Shown here one piece after another: positions 1 to 14,477 of a stretch of 64,000 nt of DNA. The position numbers and the translations under genes were made by a program. Location: positions 14,673,408 to 14,737,407 of the forward strand of contig JACBWW010000016.1 in the NCBI GenBank assembly GCA_020086605.1, given 5' to 3'. The first letter of the stretch is position 1; every line of letters starts with the position of its first letter. Source of the DNA: Lanius collurio (taxonomy: Eukaryota > Chordata > Aves > Passeriformes > Laniidae). The notes under the pieces were generated by a model. That model was not told where the DNA came from. It did not search any database and saw nothing but the letters and a program-made list of their open reading frames with translations.

Positions 1-3000
1 ATTTTTCATAACACTAAGATGGAAAGCCTTTCTGCCTGTGCAGATATTAAAGAGCACTGGTTGGGTAATTTTTTTTCCCAATAAGGATATTCATCTGGAA
101 GGCTGGTAACCATTATGTGGAAAGCAAATATTTTGGTCTTTTTTTAACAAAATCATTTTTGCATCATGTTCTCCATTCCTTAGAGTGACTCTGAGCTTCC
201 AGTAGGCATTATCCTCCACCATATTTCTATCTCTAACTTTTTTAACCTGAAGTCAGTTTAACATAGTCAGTAAGAAACAATTCAAAATGTTTCAGCCATT
301 TCTCTGTACTACTATGATCCCTACCATAAATACTCTATTTATCTTGGAAATTGTCGTCAGGAATCAGAACCAAATTAGGCAGCATGTGCATTATTTTACA
401 TAGCATTTAAAAGGACATGATTTGCATGTGTTTGTTCTGGGTTATCTGACTTGTCAGATAATTTAGTTATAGCAGTAACTTTTCAAGCTATAAATACAGC
501 CAGCATCTCTGCATATAAACTCTGTGTGCATATTCACTTTGCAAATCATTGAAAACTTGCACACTGACATGTATTACATCTGTTAAGCAGCTTCTATAGC
601 AAAGTCAACTATATTAATTATTTTTGAAGATTAATTGAAATGAAAGAAATGCTTTCGTATATGCACATATAGAGATCTTTTCTACCTTGGAAGCACAAAC
701 ACTTTTCATTATTTTAAAAACTGTACATTCCACTGTTGGAGTAATTTTCATTATGTGTTTACTTTTTAAAGGAAATTGCTTTTAAAGAGGCAAATGGTAT
801 TACAGAGAGACAGAACAGTGGTGTTGATCATCCAGACAGATCACATCTGAAGAGCTTGAATGGAAAACTTAATTATGGTCTGAGTTAGGAGATGCTCCAT
901 GAATTATTTTTTACTCTGTTCCTGTAGAACCCAGGAAAACATTCAGCCTGAGGGAGAAATCCTCTTACTCTCTCCCTCCATTGGGCCTAGAATAAATTGT
1001 TTGATTTTTTACTTTAATGCGCCTAACCCCAAAGGAAGGGGAAAGACATTACTGATTACAGAGAGTCGGGTATGACTTGAAGCTGTCCAAATCCTCACAC
1101 AGCTTTAACAGCCCTCTGTGCCTTAGCTTGCAAAATCTTTTCTTATTTACCAGAGCTCAGTGATGCTGAAATAATGAAGCATTAATGTAAAATTCAGTAT
1201 TTTGAAACGTAGGCAAAGGGCAGAGAGGTACAAACAAGTGGCATGAAGCTCAGTCAATAACAGCTGTAATTGTCACTTTGCTTTCTTCAGCTTGGTGACA
1301 TTACAGAAAGATCTAGAATTACCCAGCTCTTCCCCAGATGCCTTTGGTTTTTCTTTCCACAGTAATAATGCCTGTCTTCCAGTAGTTTTTCTTCCACCTT
1401 TATCTATGAAGACTTCTATGAGGCTGGGATGTGCCCTTGTTCTTCAGATTGAACTCTTGGGGAACAAACCAGTTAAGGATCAGTTTCTACTGCACAATTC
1501 CCTTATTTCTTCCTGTACCCCATGAGATGAGTACTGGAATGTTCACATTCCCAGAGCACCTATTTCAGTGGAACAGCTCTGACCACCAGTATGTTCAAAT
1601 AAATCCTTTCCTTGTTCCTGTTTTTTTTGTAATACTGAGTGCAGCAACACTTCTCAGGCAGAATGAGCCCTACAACTGCATGACAATAACCAGTACTTTT
1701 GTGTGTAGAGAAACTTTTCCTGATTAAAGATTTTTAAAAGTATATGTTTTCCCCTGCCTGTAGAGCTCCTCTGTCACTCTTCCTTTTGTTTAAAACAAAA
1801 CCAAATAATTTTCTAACATCAGGTCCCACAGCATGTACAAATCACAGACAGGCACCCTGAATAAATATACAGAGACACTGCCTTCCTCAAAAGGCCTAAC
1901 AAGCAACAACTGTAATTCAAATAAGACAACAGCAACAACAAAAAGAAATTAGAAAAACTCAGAAATAAAAGACATTTCTTCCTATAAATACTATTTTCTT
2001 CTATTGACAGTTTGAAATTTATTTCAAAGAAAAAACACGGATACTGCTGCCAAATATAGCCAAATATTTCCCTTTCAAGATCAATAGCATTTCTCCTGTT
2101 GGAAGAGATTCTGAATGCAAAATACTAAAATATTGTTGTCTGGTCTTTTACTATTAATGGATTTCATAACAATTATTACCAAAAATATAATTTTTGCCTG
2201 TGCATCATCATAATTTTCTAAGGGAGAATGTTACCATCTGAAAGCTAACAAAAAAAGTCCTGAGTTAATTTCAGCTGCAAATTTACCCAGTTATTCAAGC
2301 ACGAGGACTAATGACTCAGCTGCAAGAACAAGCATAGAGTAAATCATAGGCTTAAACACCAGAGGATGTGGGTGTTCCATATGCAAAATCTGCATTTAAT
2401 TCAAGAAATAATGTGACATTTTTAGTCATCTACGACCTTAGCAACACAAATAATTTCATCTCCTATAGTTGTAGATTTTCAAAATGGAATTTCCCACTGT
2501 TAGAACAGGAACATTTGAAAATTTTTGACTTTTCTATTTTCCTTGAAAGACAAACTTTTTAATTCCCAGCTACACAGTTCATGTGTATTTAACTAAATTC
2601 TGAACCCAGGATAAGCAGCATTTCCAGTGGTGGTCTCTATATTAACAAACTTTGTAAATGTTTTTGGAATCCTTGATAATAAGCCCTCCTTTGGTCATTT
2701 TCAGCTGAAAAGTACTAAATTTTTATGAAATAAATTATTTATCTCTAGAAGTAGGACTTGTATCAAACAGGCTAATATTCAGCAGATGTCAATTTGGGTT
2801 CAGGATGGGCTCATAAAGCAAACTTCCAATTCTGCTGCTGCAGGAAGGACATGAGTTCTTTTCCTGCAGCAAGAAGTGAGCCACTGCTATTTTAATTTTT
2901 ATACCAGAAAGTTCTGTTTTGACATCTAAGTTATTGGAGCATGTTGTTTCAGAGCAAAAAGGAGACTACTTGATTTATAAATGAAAGCTGGCAAGCTAAG

Positions 3001-6000
3001 GAGATACTGACAGAAACTATTGCTTTAGTCATCATGGAATATGACATTCTTGCATCTAGCGTGTATTTTTTGGAAACAAATGTAGGACAAAATCCCACAT
3101 GATTATGTAGGCTGAAAGCATTTTTTAAATATAAAAAATGTGGATGAAGTGGGGCTGATTGACATAATTTATTTAACTTTTTTAAAGCTTTTGACAATGT
3201 TTCTTCCCAGAGGCTATGATATGAAATATAATTTTAGGGAAGCCCTAACTAATAGAATTAATTTATTTTTAAAAGCATGATTAATGTCCAAGGGACATCT
3301 TGGCACAGAGAATGGCCAACATATTGATCAGAAAAACAGAAAGTACAAATCAGAAAACTCACCCTCACTATGGAAGTGAGATCTGAGAAGGGATAGGGAT
3401 GTGGAAAAGAAAGGCATGTAATGTGACAATAATGTGCGTTGTGGGAGAAAAATGAAAAAAAAGACCCAAGAAAGATCAAAATGAAGCCCCTGTAATCTTT
3501 CTTTTATTAGAATTTCATACCTTTCCCTCTGGCTGTTTGTTTGAGCTAAGTGCTTTACAGAATACGTGAAATTCTAACACTTGAGGTCTAATACCATAGT
3601 ACTAATACATTGTTAAAGTTTAAATAATTTATTGCAAAAGCAAGCTAAGCAACTTATATTGAGTATTCATACAACATTATCTATTAAAACTGCTATAACA
3701 GACCTTTCCTTCAACTGATGCAGAAAATAGAGCTTTTGATATTATAAACCAGAATCCACCACTTTACATTTACTTAACAGTAATTATTTTATAATTGGGG
3801 GGTTTCTCTGTATTGAAATAGTTTTGGCTACTGCTCTCCATCACCGCAGCTCCTTCACCATTGCTGTTTTTCTCTTGGATGAGATACATCGTGGTGTTCC
3901 TCACGCTGTGGGTGTTTGGGTGTTTGCAATGTCACCTGGTAAAAGAGTAGTCAAAGAAATACCTGTGAAGCTCCACTTTCCATGTGCTGCCTAGTGCTAC
4001 AATGGGTAGTTCTGACTGCTTCAACCCTTGATTTACTTTAGCAGAATAAGCTCAGTCTTACAGCTGTATAGTGATACTGATTTCTACTGAGATCCTGGCA
4101 AAACATGGGCAATGAATTACAAAATCAGGTGTATTCAAAGTGTTTGGTTTTGGAATATAAACCAGCTGGAAGTACACAGAAGGTCTGCCTCTCTCTGTCA
4201 ACCTTCCCCACTATTCTAGTAGTGACTAGAAGCAATAGCTATTTAGAAAATTTAGCAACCATATGTTGTTTTTTATTTACCTTACGATAACGAATGTGTG
4301 ATTTATGTTTGCCTTTAGTATTAAAATTTTACCACTGATAAAAATATTATTAAAACCATTCATGTGATCCAGAGTGAATGCATAGGCTCTGGACCCTGGT
4401 ACTTACGGACCTGGGAAAACAGGAACTTAGTCTTTAGGTCTTTAGTTTTAATATATTCAGCAAATGTAAGAAGTGCTAAAAGCAATTTGTAGGGGTAGAA
4501 CAAGTTTATTATTAAGTGTTTTGATTATTAGTTTTGATTAATTTGATATCTTTAAGCCTTCAAAGGCTTAAAGATACCTTGTACTGCACTTTTTTTTTGT
4601 TTACAATTCTAATGAAATAGAATACATTACAGAAATTGAATATTTGTTTACTTTTGCAGTGAAACTACTTAAAGTGGAAGAAAAGACAGTGTGATACATC
4701 CCAATATTTTTGCATATGAAAGGGATTTGGGGAGATTTTATTTTCCTACTCTCCTACCTAGTTTAAGCTGTAGTGAGCTAGAAACGAAATATTTTGAATG
4801 CTTTAATTTTGAATAAAATTACTTGGATCATCTGACAGCAAAAATATGTTTCAACAAAAAAATGTTTAAATGGGGTCCCACCAAAAATACCCTAATTAGC
4901 AATCATTAATACAGTTCAAATTCTCTCCTTTGCATATCATAAATCTTATTAGCTTTTGCAACTCTTAGAGAGTATTATATCAAAGGTAAATTATTTTTTC
5001 ACTGAGTCACCATCTTCTCCAATAGGCATGATAAATACTAAGCAGGAAGTACCAATACTCATTCCATCTAAAAGTGGACTTGTGATAATTTCTAGAACCA
5101 AAAACAATATTTGCAGAGTTTTCAAGACAGTTCAGGTATGCTAATTCTTAAAATTAGTTTTCAAAAACTTTAATTCAAACAGTGACTACATTTCATACAG
5201 CCATTATTGCTACAAAGGAAACAAAATTTCCTTTCGTTTGTACCACAGTGTTCTAGTCCTCAGAAACCTCTGGAAGTCAGTGTCCAAACTTCCAGAGAAC
5301 TGTAATCTCTTACTTTATTCTATTAGTTCTGAGCGTAGTCTCTACTAAAAAGGAAGAAAAGTAATTTGGAGGCAGATCCTATTTATTTGTAAAGCTTCCT
5401 CTTGATTATAATTATGCCAAGGGAGAACTGACTAAATGCAAATATTTCATGAAACAGAAGATCTTGTAGACCTTTCTACGCTGAACAGAATTGCCCCCAT
5501 TTCCTTTAAATGCCCTTCAGCAGATCCTAGGATGTTGCTGCCTCCCTCCTCCCTCCTGTGTGGGAATCAGGAGTCTGCAGAGAGCCCATGAGCTGCTGCC
5601 TCTGCCAGCACTTGCTGTTGCACCCCAGCTAATTGAACTCAACACTCTCCTGCCCTGTGCAGTGAGACCCTTGGTACTCGCCTGTATTTCATTTACAGTA
5701 GGTTCCCTACACACCCTCCTCTGGGACCAGCACAACTTCTCTAAACACAGAAATAGTCACTGGAGTGTGGTGAGACACTCTCTGCATGCTTATTCTCATC
5801 CCTACTCCAGTGAAGAAGTTCTCATAAGCTTCTATTCCTGCTTAAGACTTTTTTATTTGTCCTTTTTCATCCTCAAGCCAAATTATGTTCCCAAAAAAGG
5901 TTAGATTTAGACCTTGTTTCATATGTCAAATATCTGTTATCTTCCAGTAAATCTTTTTCCAAGGCACTTTTTTTTTCAATCAGCAAAGTTCCTCATGCTT

Positions 6001-9000
6001 GTGCAATTCATGGGGAAAAAGGGAATCTTGCAGTTTTATTTGAACTTTGCTCAATGTAAAAAGAGCAACTTTAACCCTAAAGAATAATTAATATTTATAA
6101 GGTATGTTATCAGATTGGAGTTGTAACAAATTGTTGTGCAGCCTTAACAAGAAGCTACAAAATAAATTCTTTCAGAAGTCCCCACTAACATGAGTGGTTG
6201 TTAAGCTAAGGGATTCAGCAGAGACATTTTCCCAAGAAAACTGACGTGGTTTCTGACCTAACCTGTGAGAGAATACTCAGATTTGTTTAACTTATTCTCT
6301 ATTATACTCACTCTACTAAATTTAGTGATTTTTCTGAGGAGTGGTCTCCTGGCTGTAATTCAAAGATATAATGAATAGTTCTTAAAACCACACTCATTTC
6401 AGAATTCACATTGCTCCTGACCCTCTTTCTAAAGGTCAAGAGATATGAGGGAACATTAAATGCATAAATGAAGAAAACCCTCTGTTCACAGTATGGAACT
6501 GAGCTCATTTGTCTTGCACCCCATGAGCAGGGCAGAGATGAAAGCTAAAGTACCCAGAAAACCTTTAACGGCCATTACAGCAGACCGAGGCGACATACAG
6601 AGCCTGAGAGAGAGGAGAGAAAGTTCTTGTAAAAGAAACAGAAATGACCTGCCTTGGGGTTATGTGAAGCTGTATTATGTAGAATCCATTCAGTGGAATT
6701 GATGCAGAAAGGTGCAGATACAAAGAGGATCACTGGATATTTTTTTAAGTGTCTTATGGACCAATAAATACAACAAGCAACTTGACTAAAAGCTGTATTG
6801 CCCAGATTCCAGCTTCCCTTTTAGTAAGGACTTTGCCTTTACAGAAAGGTCTGTTCTTTTCAGTAGAGCAGACCAAAAAAAAAAACCCAGAAGGCAAGGG
6901 CATGGCAGGAAACTAGGAAAGTGTATTTTCAAATTGGCTAATTGGCATCTTGCAGTGGTAGGAGAGGGAGATGACCTTGGCATTAGAAAAACTGTAGTAT
7001 TACCAAAATACAGTGGATGGTAATACAAGAAAAGACAAGACCTGGCATGCTAGACAGAGCAGAGAATTTTGAAGTACTATATTGAAAACATGAATGTGAA
7101 GCTTCAATCTGACATTCTGATTAAAGACAGGAGGAGAAATTCATTGGCGTACATAATGAAAAAATGTTCAGATTTTCCTAAAAACAATGTAGTTTTAGCA
7201 ATTTTATTTTTAACAAAACAGATCAAGGGGTAGCATATGTATGAACAATCCTAGATATAAATAACTGATCGTAGCAAGTTACAGTGAAAAGATGCCACAT
7301 TTTATGCACTAAGTTCTTTATTTCTTTTACTGTGATTGGTATGACTGACTCTTGGCACAAAAAGAGATGAACAGTTGAGAATGGAGACAACAGTTTTTCT
7401 TTCACAGAAAATTAAAATAATTTTGACTTCAGTTTAATAGTTAAGTCTTGTGAGGCTTCTTTTCCTGTTTTATTTTAAAAGTAGATTACTGAATTTCAGA
7501 ATGGGATATGGTGACAACAAAGTAAATAGATAGTTGTATTCACTGGCCATTAATGAAACAAACTGCAGTACTATATAAGATAGAAAGATACAAATGTCAA
7601 CCCTAGAAGCAGGAAAGATGACAACTGAGCTGAAGGATACAGAAGTATATATAGTTATAGCAAAGGCAAAACCACAAAGGATTCACAAGAGAGTCTTTGC
7701 CAAGAATTTTAGGTTCTGTCTACATGGTAAAAAGTGATGTGGAGCCAAGATGTTCATGCTAACACTAAATGATGCACCACAGCTATAAGCAACACAAAAT
7801 AGCCATGTAAGTGGTTATCTGACGTGTAAGTACCAGTGAATGTAAGGAGCGAGGATGTATTACAGTAGTGGTGTTTTCCTAATTATGAAGCATTTCATAC
7901 AGTTCTTCAGAGCACTGTTTAGTAGATATTCTTTAGCTGCATTAGAAAAAATAAAAAGTCCTCCAAACAGCTATCAGAAATGATCAAAAGGGTATTCTGC
8001 AGTGGGGAAAATGCCCTAGGGGAAGGCTGTAGTTCTCACTTCAGTGCTGTCTAGTGCAGTGTGTACCCTGAGTCACACAATGGATGAGTAACTTTTCAGC
8101 TTTCTCAGTTCTCCTCCAACACTGTAGCTGCATCTAACCCTGTTAAGCCTAAATAAGACTCCAGAATGCTGAGAAAAATGACAGAAGCCCATAATGTTAA
8201 GAGCATCAGACTTTCTGCTGACAGTTTTGACATTTAAATGGCTTCCATCGTTACAATATGTGAGCATTCACAAATCTGAATAAATGTGTCTTTATGATGC
8301 ATTAAAAAATAAGAAAGTGGAACCTTTTAGGTCTCCCCTCTATTTCAGGATACATCTACAGGAAAGAAGGAACAGAAGTAAATGCTCAAATACTTCCAGA
8401 ATGGTACTAAATTGGATTACTGGAGGCCAGTTCACTCAGTCTCATTTCGCCCTTTTAATCAAAGTTGAGAATAGTATGGCAGAAAAAACACTCTGTTGCC
8501 ACTTGCATAAGGAAACAAAAGTAGTTAACAACAGCTAAAGACAGCAACTTAGATGCTATAAGCAGTGATAGATTCAGGAGATAAGGATGTCAAATACTGG
8601 GACTGTAGAGCACAAGCTACCAGATGTAGTAACATTTTCATGGGACTGTGAGTGTGAGAGCTGGAAAACCACCTTGATTCTACTGAAGTAGCAACTTTCA
8701 TGAGTTAATATGCAGATTTTCTCCACCAAATGGCAGAAAAGTGGTTTTGCCATAAAATCAGGAAGTCACTGACTATAAACTTTTCACAGGGAATATCCAC
8801 CTATGGCAATTAGAGCTGGAAATCACTTATGGAATTTTGAGTAAGAAATTGGTATTTTATTGTTTGCAGCAATGCAGGGCTGAAATGTAGCTTTAGTTCT
8901 TCAGTTGGATGTTCTCAAAATCAGCTGTGGTTTAGGACAGAAAAATTTGCTTATGGATGGCAAATATTTTTGATTCAATACAAAAGGTCTTCCCAGAGAA

Positions 9001-12000
9001 AAGATATTTTTTCTGAGTGGGTTTCTTAATATATCTCATCTAAATAAGAAAAGTTAATCTTCTTTAAGTGTCACTTTAACTACAAGAACAAAATTAGAAG
9101 CTGCTATTCACCCAAAGGACACAGCTTAATTACCTTGAGATGAACTGTTTAAAATAACTTGAAGAATATTTAGGACATGTTATTTTAAATATCTCTTACA
9201 GTTCATTCCTCTGCACGATAACTTCATTTAATTACTTATCTCAGCTTTAGTTTCAGATCTGTAAAAAACCCCTCAGTTAATTTTAAACATGTATCAGCTT
9301 TCACAGTGCCAAAAATGGATAAAATCTGGGATAGTATGGCTGTCAAAACCAGTACTCCCTCTGTCTTTCTGGAGTTCCTACATCACCTTAGCCCAGGCAC
9401 TAATCGCTGCCTAACTCTATAGCCAGACTGGTCAAAGTTTATTTCTTTTTTTCAAAGTCGTTTACTTCATTCAAGCCACTGGGTGTACAAAGGGCAGGGT
9501 TTCAGAAAGCTGGTGTCTATTCAAATCATCATCCTTCCAAAGTTAGAAAAGAGAACACAGTGTTGCACTGATTCTATTCACCTCAGCAAAGAATTTCTAC
9601 CCTCAAGGTTTCTCTGCATGCTTCTATGTACACAGATGGCAAGTTTCCGTCCTTGGTCATTCTCTGGCAGACATTGGTATTTCTGATATAAAATTCTGAT
9701 GTTGACATAAATCATAAAATGGGAGCCTGAAAATATTTTGAAGCTTGGAAGTGTTTATGGTGCACATATTTCTATATATGCACAAATTACTCATCTGTAG
9801 TTCCCATATAAAATGTGCATATATTTACCAACAGTTTGTTTACGCTCATTTCTAGATAAAATTCATTTCTGTACCTTCTTTGTATGTTCTTCAAGATCTC
9901 ACAAAACAGTAACACATAAATAGTGTTGAGACGCAGTGTAAAACCTAGCAGAGATTAAAACACGTGTAAACTTTCTCTAGTTCAGCAGTGTTACAGGAAA
10001 CAGCTGCAGGTTCTTTCTCATAGCCCAGTTTTTCTGCAAAAGGGCTACCAAATATAGGAAGACACAGAAAACCTTAATTTTCATTAGCAGTTTTTCATGA
10101 CTGCAGAGCTCTGGTTACTTGTTCTAGGCTTCAACTTATTTTTCACTGCTTTGAATCACCAAAAAAAGAAAAAGTGACAGTCATTATTTCCCATCCTACC
10201 TCTAATTTTCCCCGTACAGAAATTTTAAAATTATTATATAACCATATATATACATGGAGACAGATAAAGGCTTACCATACCATAAATGAGAGGAAGACTC
10301 CTGAATCTCAAACAAAACCTCTGGTCTCAAGGTTCCCACAAACAGCTGCCTATTTTCCTTGTTTGATTTGAAAAGTTCCTAAAAGTTTGCAGGTTTGTTT
10401 CAGATGCTCAAGGCTATCTGGGCTCCTCTTCGCACATCCACTTGGTTGTGCCCCAGAAGCCAGAAGTACCCTGAAGATCCTGTGTAGTAGTCAGGTTAAA
10501 AACACATCTAAAATGTTCCTGAAAGACTGTGCTTATGGCTGCTGTATTTTTAAAACTACTGAGAGGCATCTGAAAACATTTTGGTGGCGTTGGGCCAATC
10601 AATAGGGAATCTCAGCTCAGTACCCTCTAGAAAACAAAGCCAGTTCAAATCCCCATCTCTGACCTGTGGGGAGATGGGCCATGCTCAGATACCAATGAGG
10701 CTACATTTGAGGGAAACCATCCCTGCCAAGTCTGTATCACTTTGCAGCCAAGGATCCAAGATGCAGGCATCAGATGGCACGTAAATGAGATTCTTAGCCT
10801 GCAGCAGGGAGGTGAGAGCACGTGGGGGAGGTGGTGGCTAACAGTCCCTATTCCTAGCATCACTCCAGGGAAGGAGGAGTGGGATTTTTAAAATTTTCTT
10901 TTTAACGATTGTTTAATGCAAAAACTGCATGGATGCGTGCAAATATCACCACCATGAAAACAAAGGCATTTGGTGTTCTGCCAGCATCTGCCATCAGCTG
11001 CACGTTCCTCCACTGAGGAGAAGATTCTCAGAGTTGGGTTGTGGTCTGGGAGACATCCGTGGAAGAGGCTGCTTAAAGGACTGCAGGACTCACATTTCTC
11101 CAGGGACAAGTCCAAAATTAAAGGGAGAATGAGTAAGCGCAAATCTTTTGGAATCAGCATTCTGAAGCAAACAAATAAAAAGCCCAAACCAGCACCTCAA
11201 GTTGGGCAGATGTGTGATAACAGAGAAACTTCAGAAATAAACTATAACTGGTATTTTCGTCAGCATTTTGGGAAGTCACAGCCTTTAGATAAAGTTCATG
11301 TCAATGTGCAAGTTCTGTAGCAAAACTTCTTTTTTAACCAAAACAAGAGAAAAAATTTATACAACACAGTTCCATGGGGAACTTTTCTGTGACAGCTGAC
11401 AGCCATTGGGCTTGTTGGATGTTTATGAGGGCAGACAGCTACTTGCCTCACCCGCAACTGTTTAACTTCTAAATTTATGCTCAAAATCCGTTTCCAGCTT
11501 CAGCTACTTTTTCTGGGTTCTCTTTACTTCTCTGACTAATCTGAATGTCATTTTAATGTTTTCATAAGCATGGTAAATTCCCTAAAAGGAGAAGTGGAAC
11601 AATGATCAGAGAAATACACATTTCATGGATGCCACAAGATGCTGTCCTCTTCTGACTGTTTAAATAAGGATCAGAACCTTCTTCTAATGCTTAGTATTTT
11701 TGTCTCACTACAGTCAGTCTTTTATTTTTTTCCCCTTAAACGAACACAGACTTATTAATGTAACAAGGTTGACACTGCAGCTCTAAGATTATGTAGAATC
11801 ATTGTCAATAAGGCAGACTGGACAAAATCCTGCTTCCAGTAAGAGAAACTTCTACTGCAATGATGACGATCTCTGTAAACTTTTTTCTCTAGACCAAGGG
11901 ATATGTTCTACAAAGAACAGCTAAGCTTTCTGAGAGCAGCTTTAATATGTGTGCACCAAAAGAATTTTGTAACCCAGGGATCTCCTCTCCAAGAATTACA

Positions 12001-14285
12001 CCAGCATCTGTAGTGGTTTACAGTACACACAAACAGGAGGTTTGGAAATTTCAGTGTCCAGAACTGAAGTTCTCTGCTAAACATTAGAGTACATAAGGTC
12101 ATTTATGTACTTACATGTTCTCCCTCTTACAACTTAATCTAATATCTCACCACCACCAGGTAATTTGTATGCAGTTATTGTCTAGGTAAACAATACATAA
12201 CATTTTAATATTTGTTAAAACTTACTGGAACAGTAAATGGCAGCATATGCATCTGTTTACATACTCCCTGTCCAATATTGTAGTATTACAGTCTTGATAC
12301 CTTCTGAATTTAAATTTGAGTTAAGTCAGGTTCTGATTTGTTAGACTACTGACAGATTGCTAAAATGAATTTTAAACACAGACTGTGTGTTCATGAAAAT
12401 ATCATGTATTTACTTCTGTTAATTGTAATGAACTTTACAAATCATTATTCCAAAGAGGGAGTTTTTCAGGAAGGACAACAGATTTATATTTCCCTATCTT
12501 TTAGAGGTACTGTAGGTGGGGGCCTCACTTTCTTTAAAAACAGAAACCAGGATCAGACTGGGAGAGCAGGTACACCATGCACAGACTGAGAACATAAGGC
12601 ATACAGAGTACCAAACAATACAACCTGGGTACTGTAGAAAATTATCAAAGGTTGTGTGAAAAAAAAAAGATGAAGGGAAAGAATCACACCTAAGGAACCT
12701 AACCAGTAAGATCTGAAATGAAAAATGTGGCTTGTAATTTTATTAACCAAAGTATGTTAAAAGCAGTATGAAGTAACTGGTGGAGCATGAAAATGAATCT
12801 TCTTTGGGAATTCAAATTTTTATTTCTTGCTCATAAAGTGTCTAACAATAGATTATAATTATATATATATCATGTCAGCTTATTAATCATGGTTATATTT
12901 CAGTGAATTTTTCTTTTCTCTTTTGGTCTGTTATTGATGAAGAACAACATATTTATTAGGTAGATGTATAAAATATGAGTTGTGATTCTGAAATTATAAC
13001 ACTCTGTAAGACAAATGGTCCTGCTCCTCTCCCCTGAGTAGAATTGTGATGCTGGCTAGAAGTGTCTGAGATTTAGAGCTTTGAACAGCAGTGACAAGGT
13101 GCAGGTAGGGATTTAAGAAAAATATAAATCTTTTTATTTCCTTCTAGTCAATGTTGACCTTGTCTGACCTTGCCTCAAGGATTCACTCCTCTAGGAATTA
13201 GGCTACTGTAATTCTATTTTATGCTGCTCTAGTTCTTACACTGCTCTCATCTGCATGGTATTTCCATCTTCCAGGTTCAGCATCCTAAGCAGCAGGATGA
13301 ATGCTATTTTCTTTCTTCCTCCTTCTGTAGGGAAATAACATGAATAAGTGCAATAATTTCTGTATATGCTATTTCCTTTGTGCTGTAGTAGAGTAATTTA
13401 ATGTTCATATGGTATTTTGTCACTTCCATACCCATCACAAACATCTGCTTCCTTCAGAAAGAAGAGGATATCTAAGGTGAACATTGCAATTTAAATTATC
13501 TTCAGAACCGTCATGAAACAGAGTTTAAACGTAGAAGAAACCTCCATAAGAAAAAAAAGCCTCTGTTGTACAGGTCCCATCACAGAAATGCAATTCTGTC
13601 AGGATGCCCCACAAAGGCAGATCTTTCCTGAAGAGCTAAATATGCATTCTGCAGGACCACTTGTGAAGTCTACACTTGTAAAGTCTGTAGGAACATCACA
13701 AAATGCACTCTTTGTCAATAATAAAGAAAAACTTGCAAGAATCCTAGTCCTCTCATCCTTAAAAACAGAGTTAATCAAAATCCTAAACCGGAACACATAC
13801 TCTCTGGAGAAGATAACGTAATAAGTTCCTGGGATTTTCATTTTGAAATTCAGAAAGATGCTGAAGTACATCATTAAGGCTACTAATATCAATTGATGAC
13901 TTTGCAATCAAGGATGCTTTGACCTGTCACAGGTCTGACCAGCCCACAGAATTAATCACACTTGCTGTGAGGAGCACATACCATGTGAACTACAGAGGTT
14001 ACTTAGGCTATCAAAAGAAATGAAACAGGCCATCTGTGCTCTCATACCATATGTGGTACTAAGTTCTGTGTGTTACTACAACCAGACACAGTCTGTAACT
14101 TAGAATAGGCCAATAATTCAACTATTGTCAACTGCTCAATGAATTCATTAACTTCATTAAACACTTAAGTAGCCATCCTATTAACCTCAAACAGACTTGT
14201 TTAGCCTGTCTTAAAGCAAAAGGTACAAGAAGCCAAGTATAGCCACAGCAGTTAAGGTTTCAGAGGTATATACTAAAGGACTTAC
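1..14285 (-). other. AK5 intron (partial), no exon recognised
   Basis: This stretch follows the donor of the AK5 exon at 14286-14477 and should be intron; the next coding exon of the family (first-domain tail, acidic FDADRDEDE-type sequence) was searched for by eye on the minus strand and not seen. The sequence is AT-rich and non-repetitive to the eye. It holds one perfect inverted repeat (4547-4576, listed separately) and many short open frames on both strands with no recognisable protein similarity. No RNA gene, CpG island or intact mobile element was recognised. Confidence 0.6.
4547..4576. repeat. Perfect 14-bp inverted repeat with 2-nt spacer
   Basis: The left arm is TATCTTTAAGCCTT (4547-4560), the spacer is CA, and the right arm is the exact reverse complement (4563-4576). 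Pairing does not extend beyond the arms. It sits in AK5 intron sequence. It could be a remnant of a palindromic element or a chance palindrome; no flanking duplication was recognised. Confidence 0.85.
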
Positions 14286-14477
14286 TGTGATAATTAGCCC
14301 TTTTTCCTGGAAATATTTAACCAGTGGGACTGCATTCTGCTTGAAATTCATTAGTCTTCTTTGAGTGGCTTTCAGGTTATCATCAGGTCTCCCTTGCTGT
14401 TCTGCACGCTTCAGTAACCTTTCTTTCAGCCTTTGACTGGAACATGCCAGAAACACCACCAAATCAGGTGTACAGAT
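14286..14477 (-). CDS. AK5: AK5 coding exon: LID region and end of first adenylate kinase domain
   Basis: This 192-bp exon encodes 64 codons, in phase 0 at both ends. The acceptor is CCACAG before ATC (reading minus strand, exon begins at 14477) and the donor is ACA followed by GTAAGT. The peptide starts ICTPDLVVFLAC and continues through the basic, LID-type segment EQQGRPDDNLKATQRRL to VKYFQEKGLIIT. This is nearly identical to the corresponding part of mammalian AK5 as I know it. In the family this segment closes over the nucleotides and ends the first of two kinase domains. It joins in frame to the exon at 25236-25349 across a 10.8-kb intron. Identification is very secure; the exon continues to further exons outside the window. 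Confidence 0.96.

Noticed and set aside
5491..5904. 137-codon plus-strand open frame in AK5 intron
   Set aside because: Low-complexity Leu/Cys/Pro-rich start, no recognisable domain, likely chance in a locally GC-richer stretch.
13513..13907. Overlapping 102-codon open frames on both strands
   Set aside because: Neither peptide resembles a known family, and neither has splice or promoter support.
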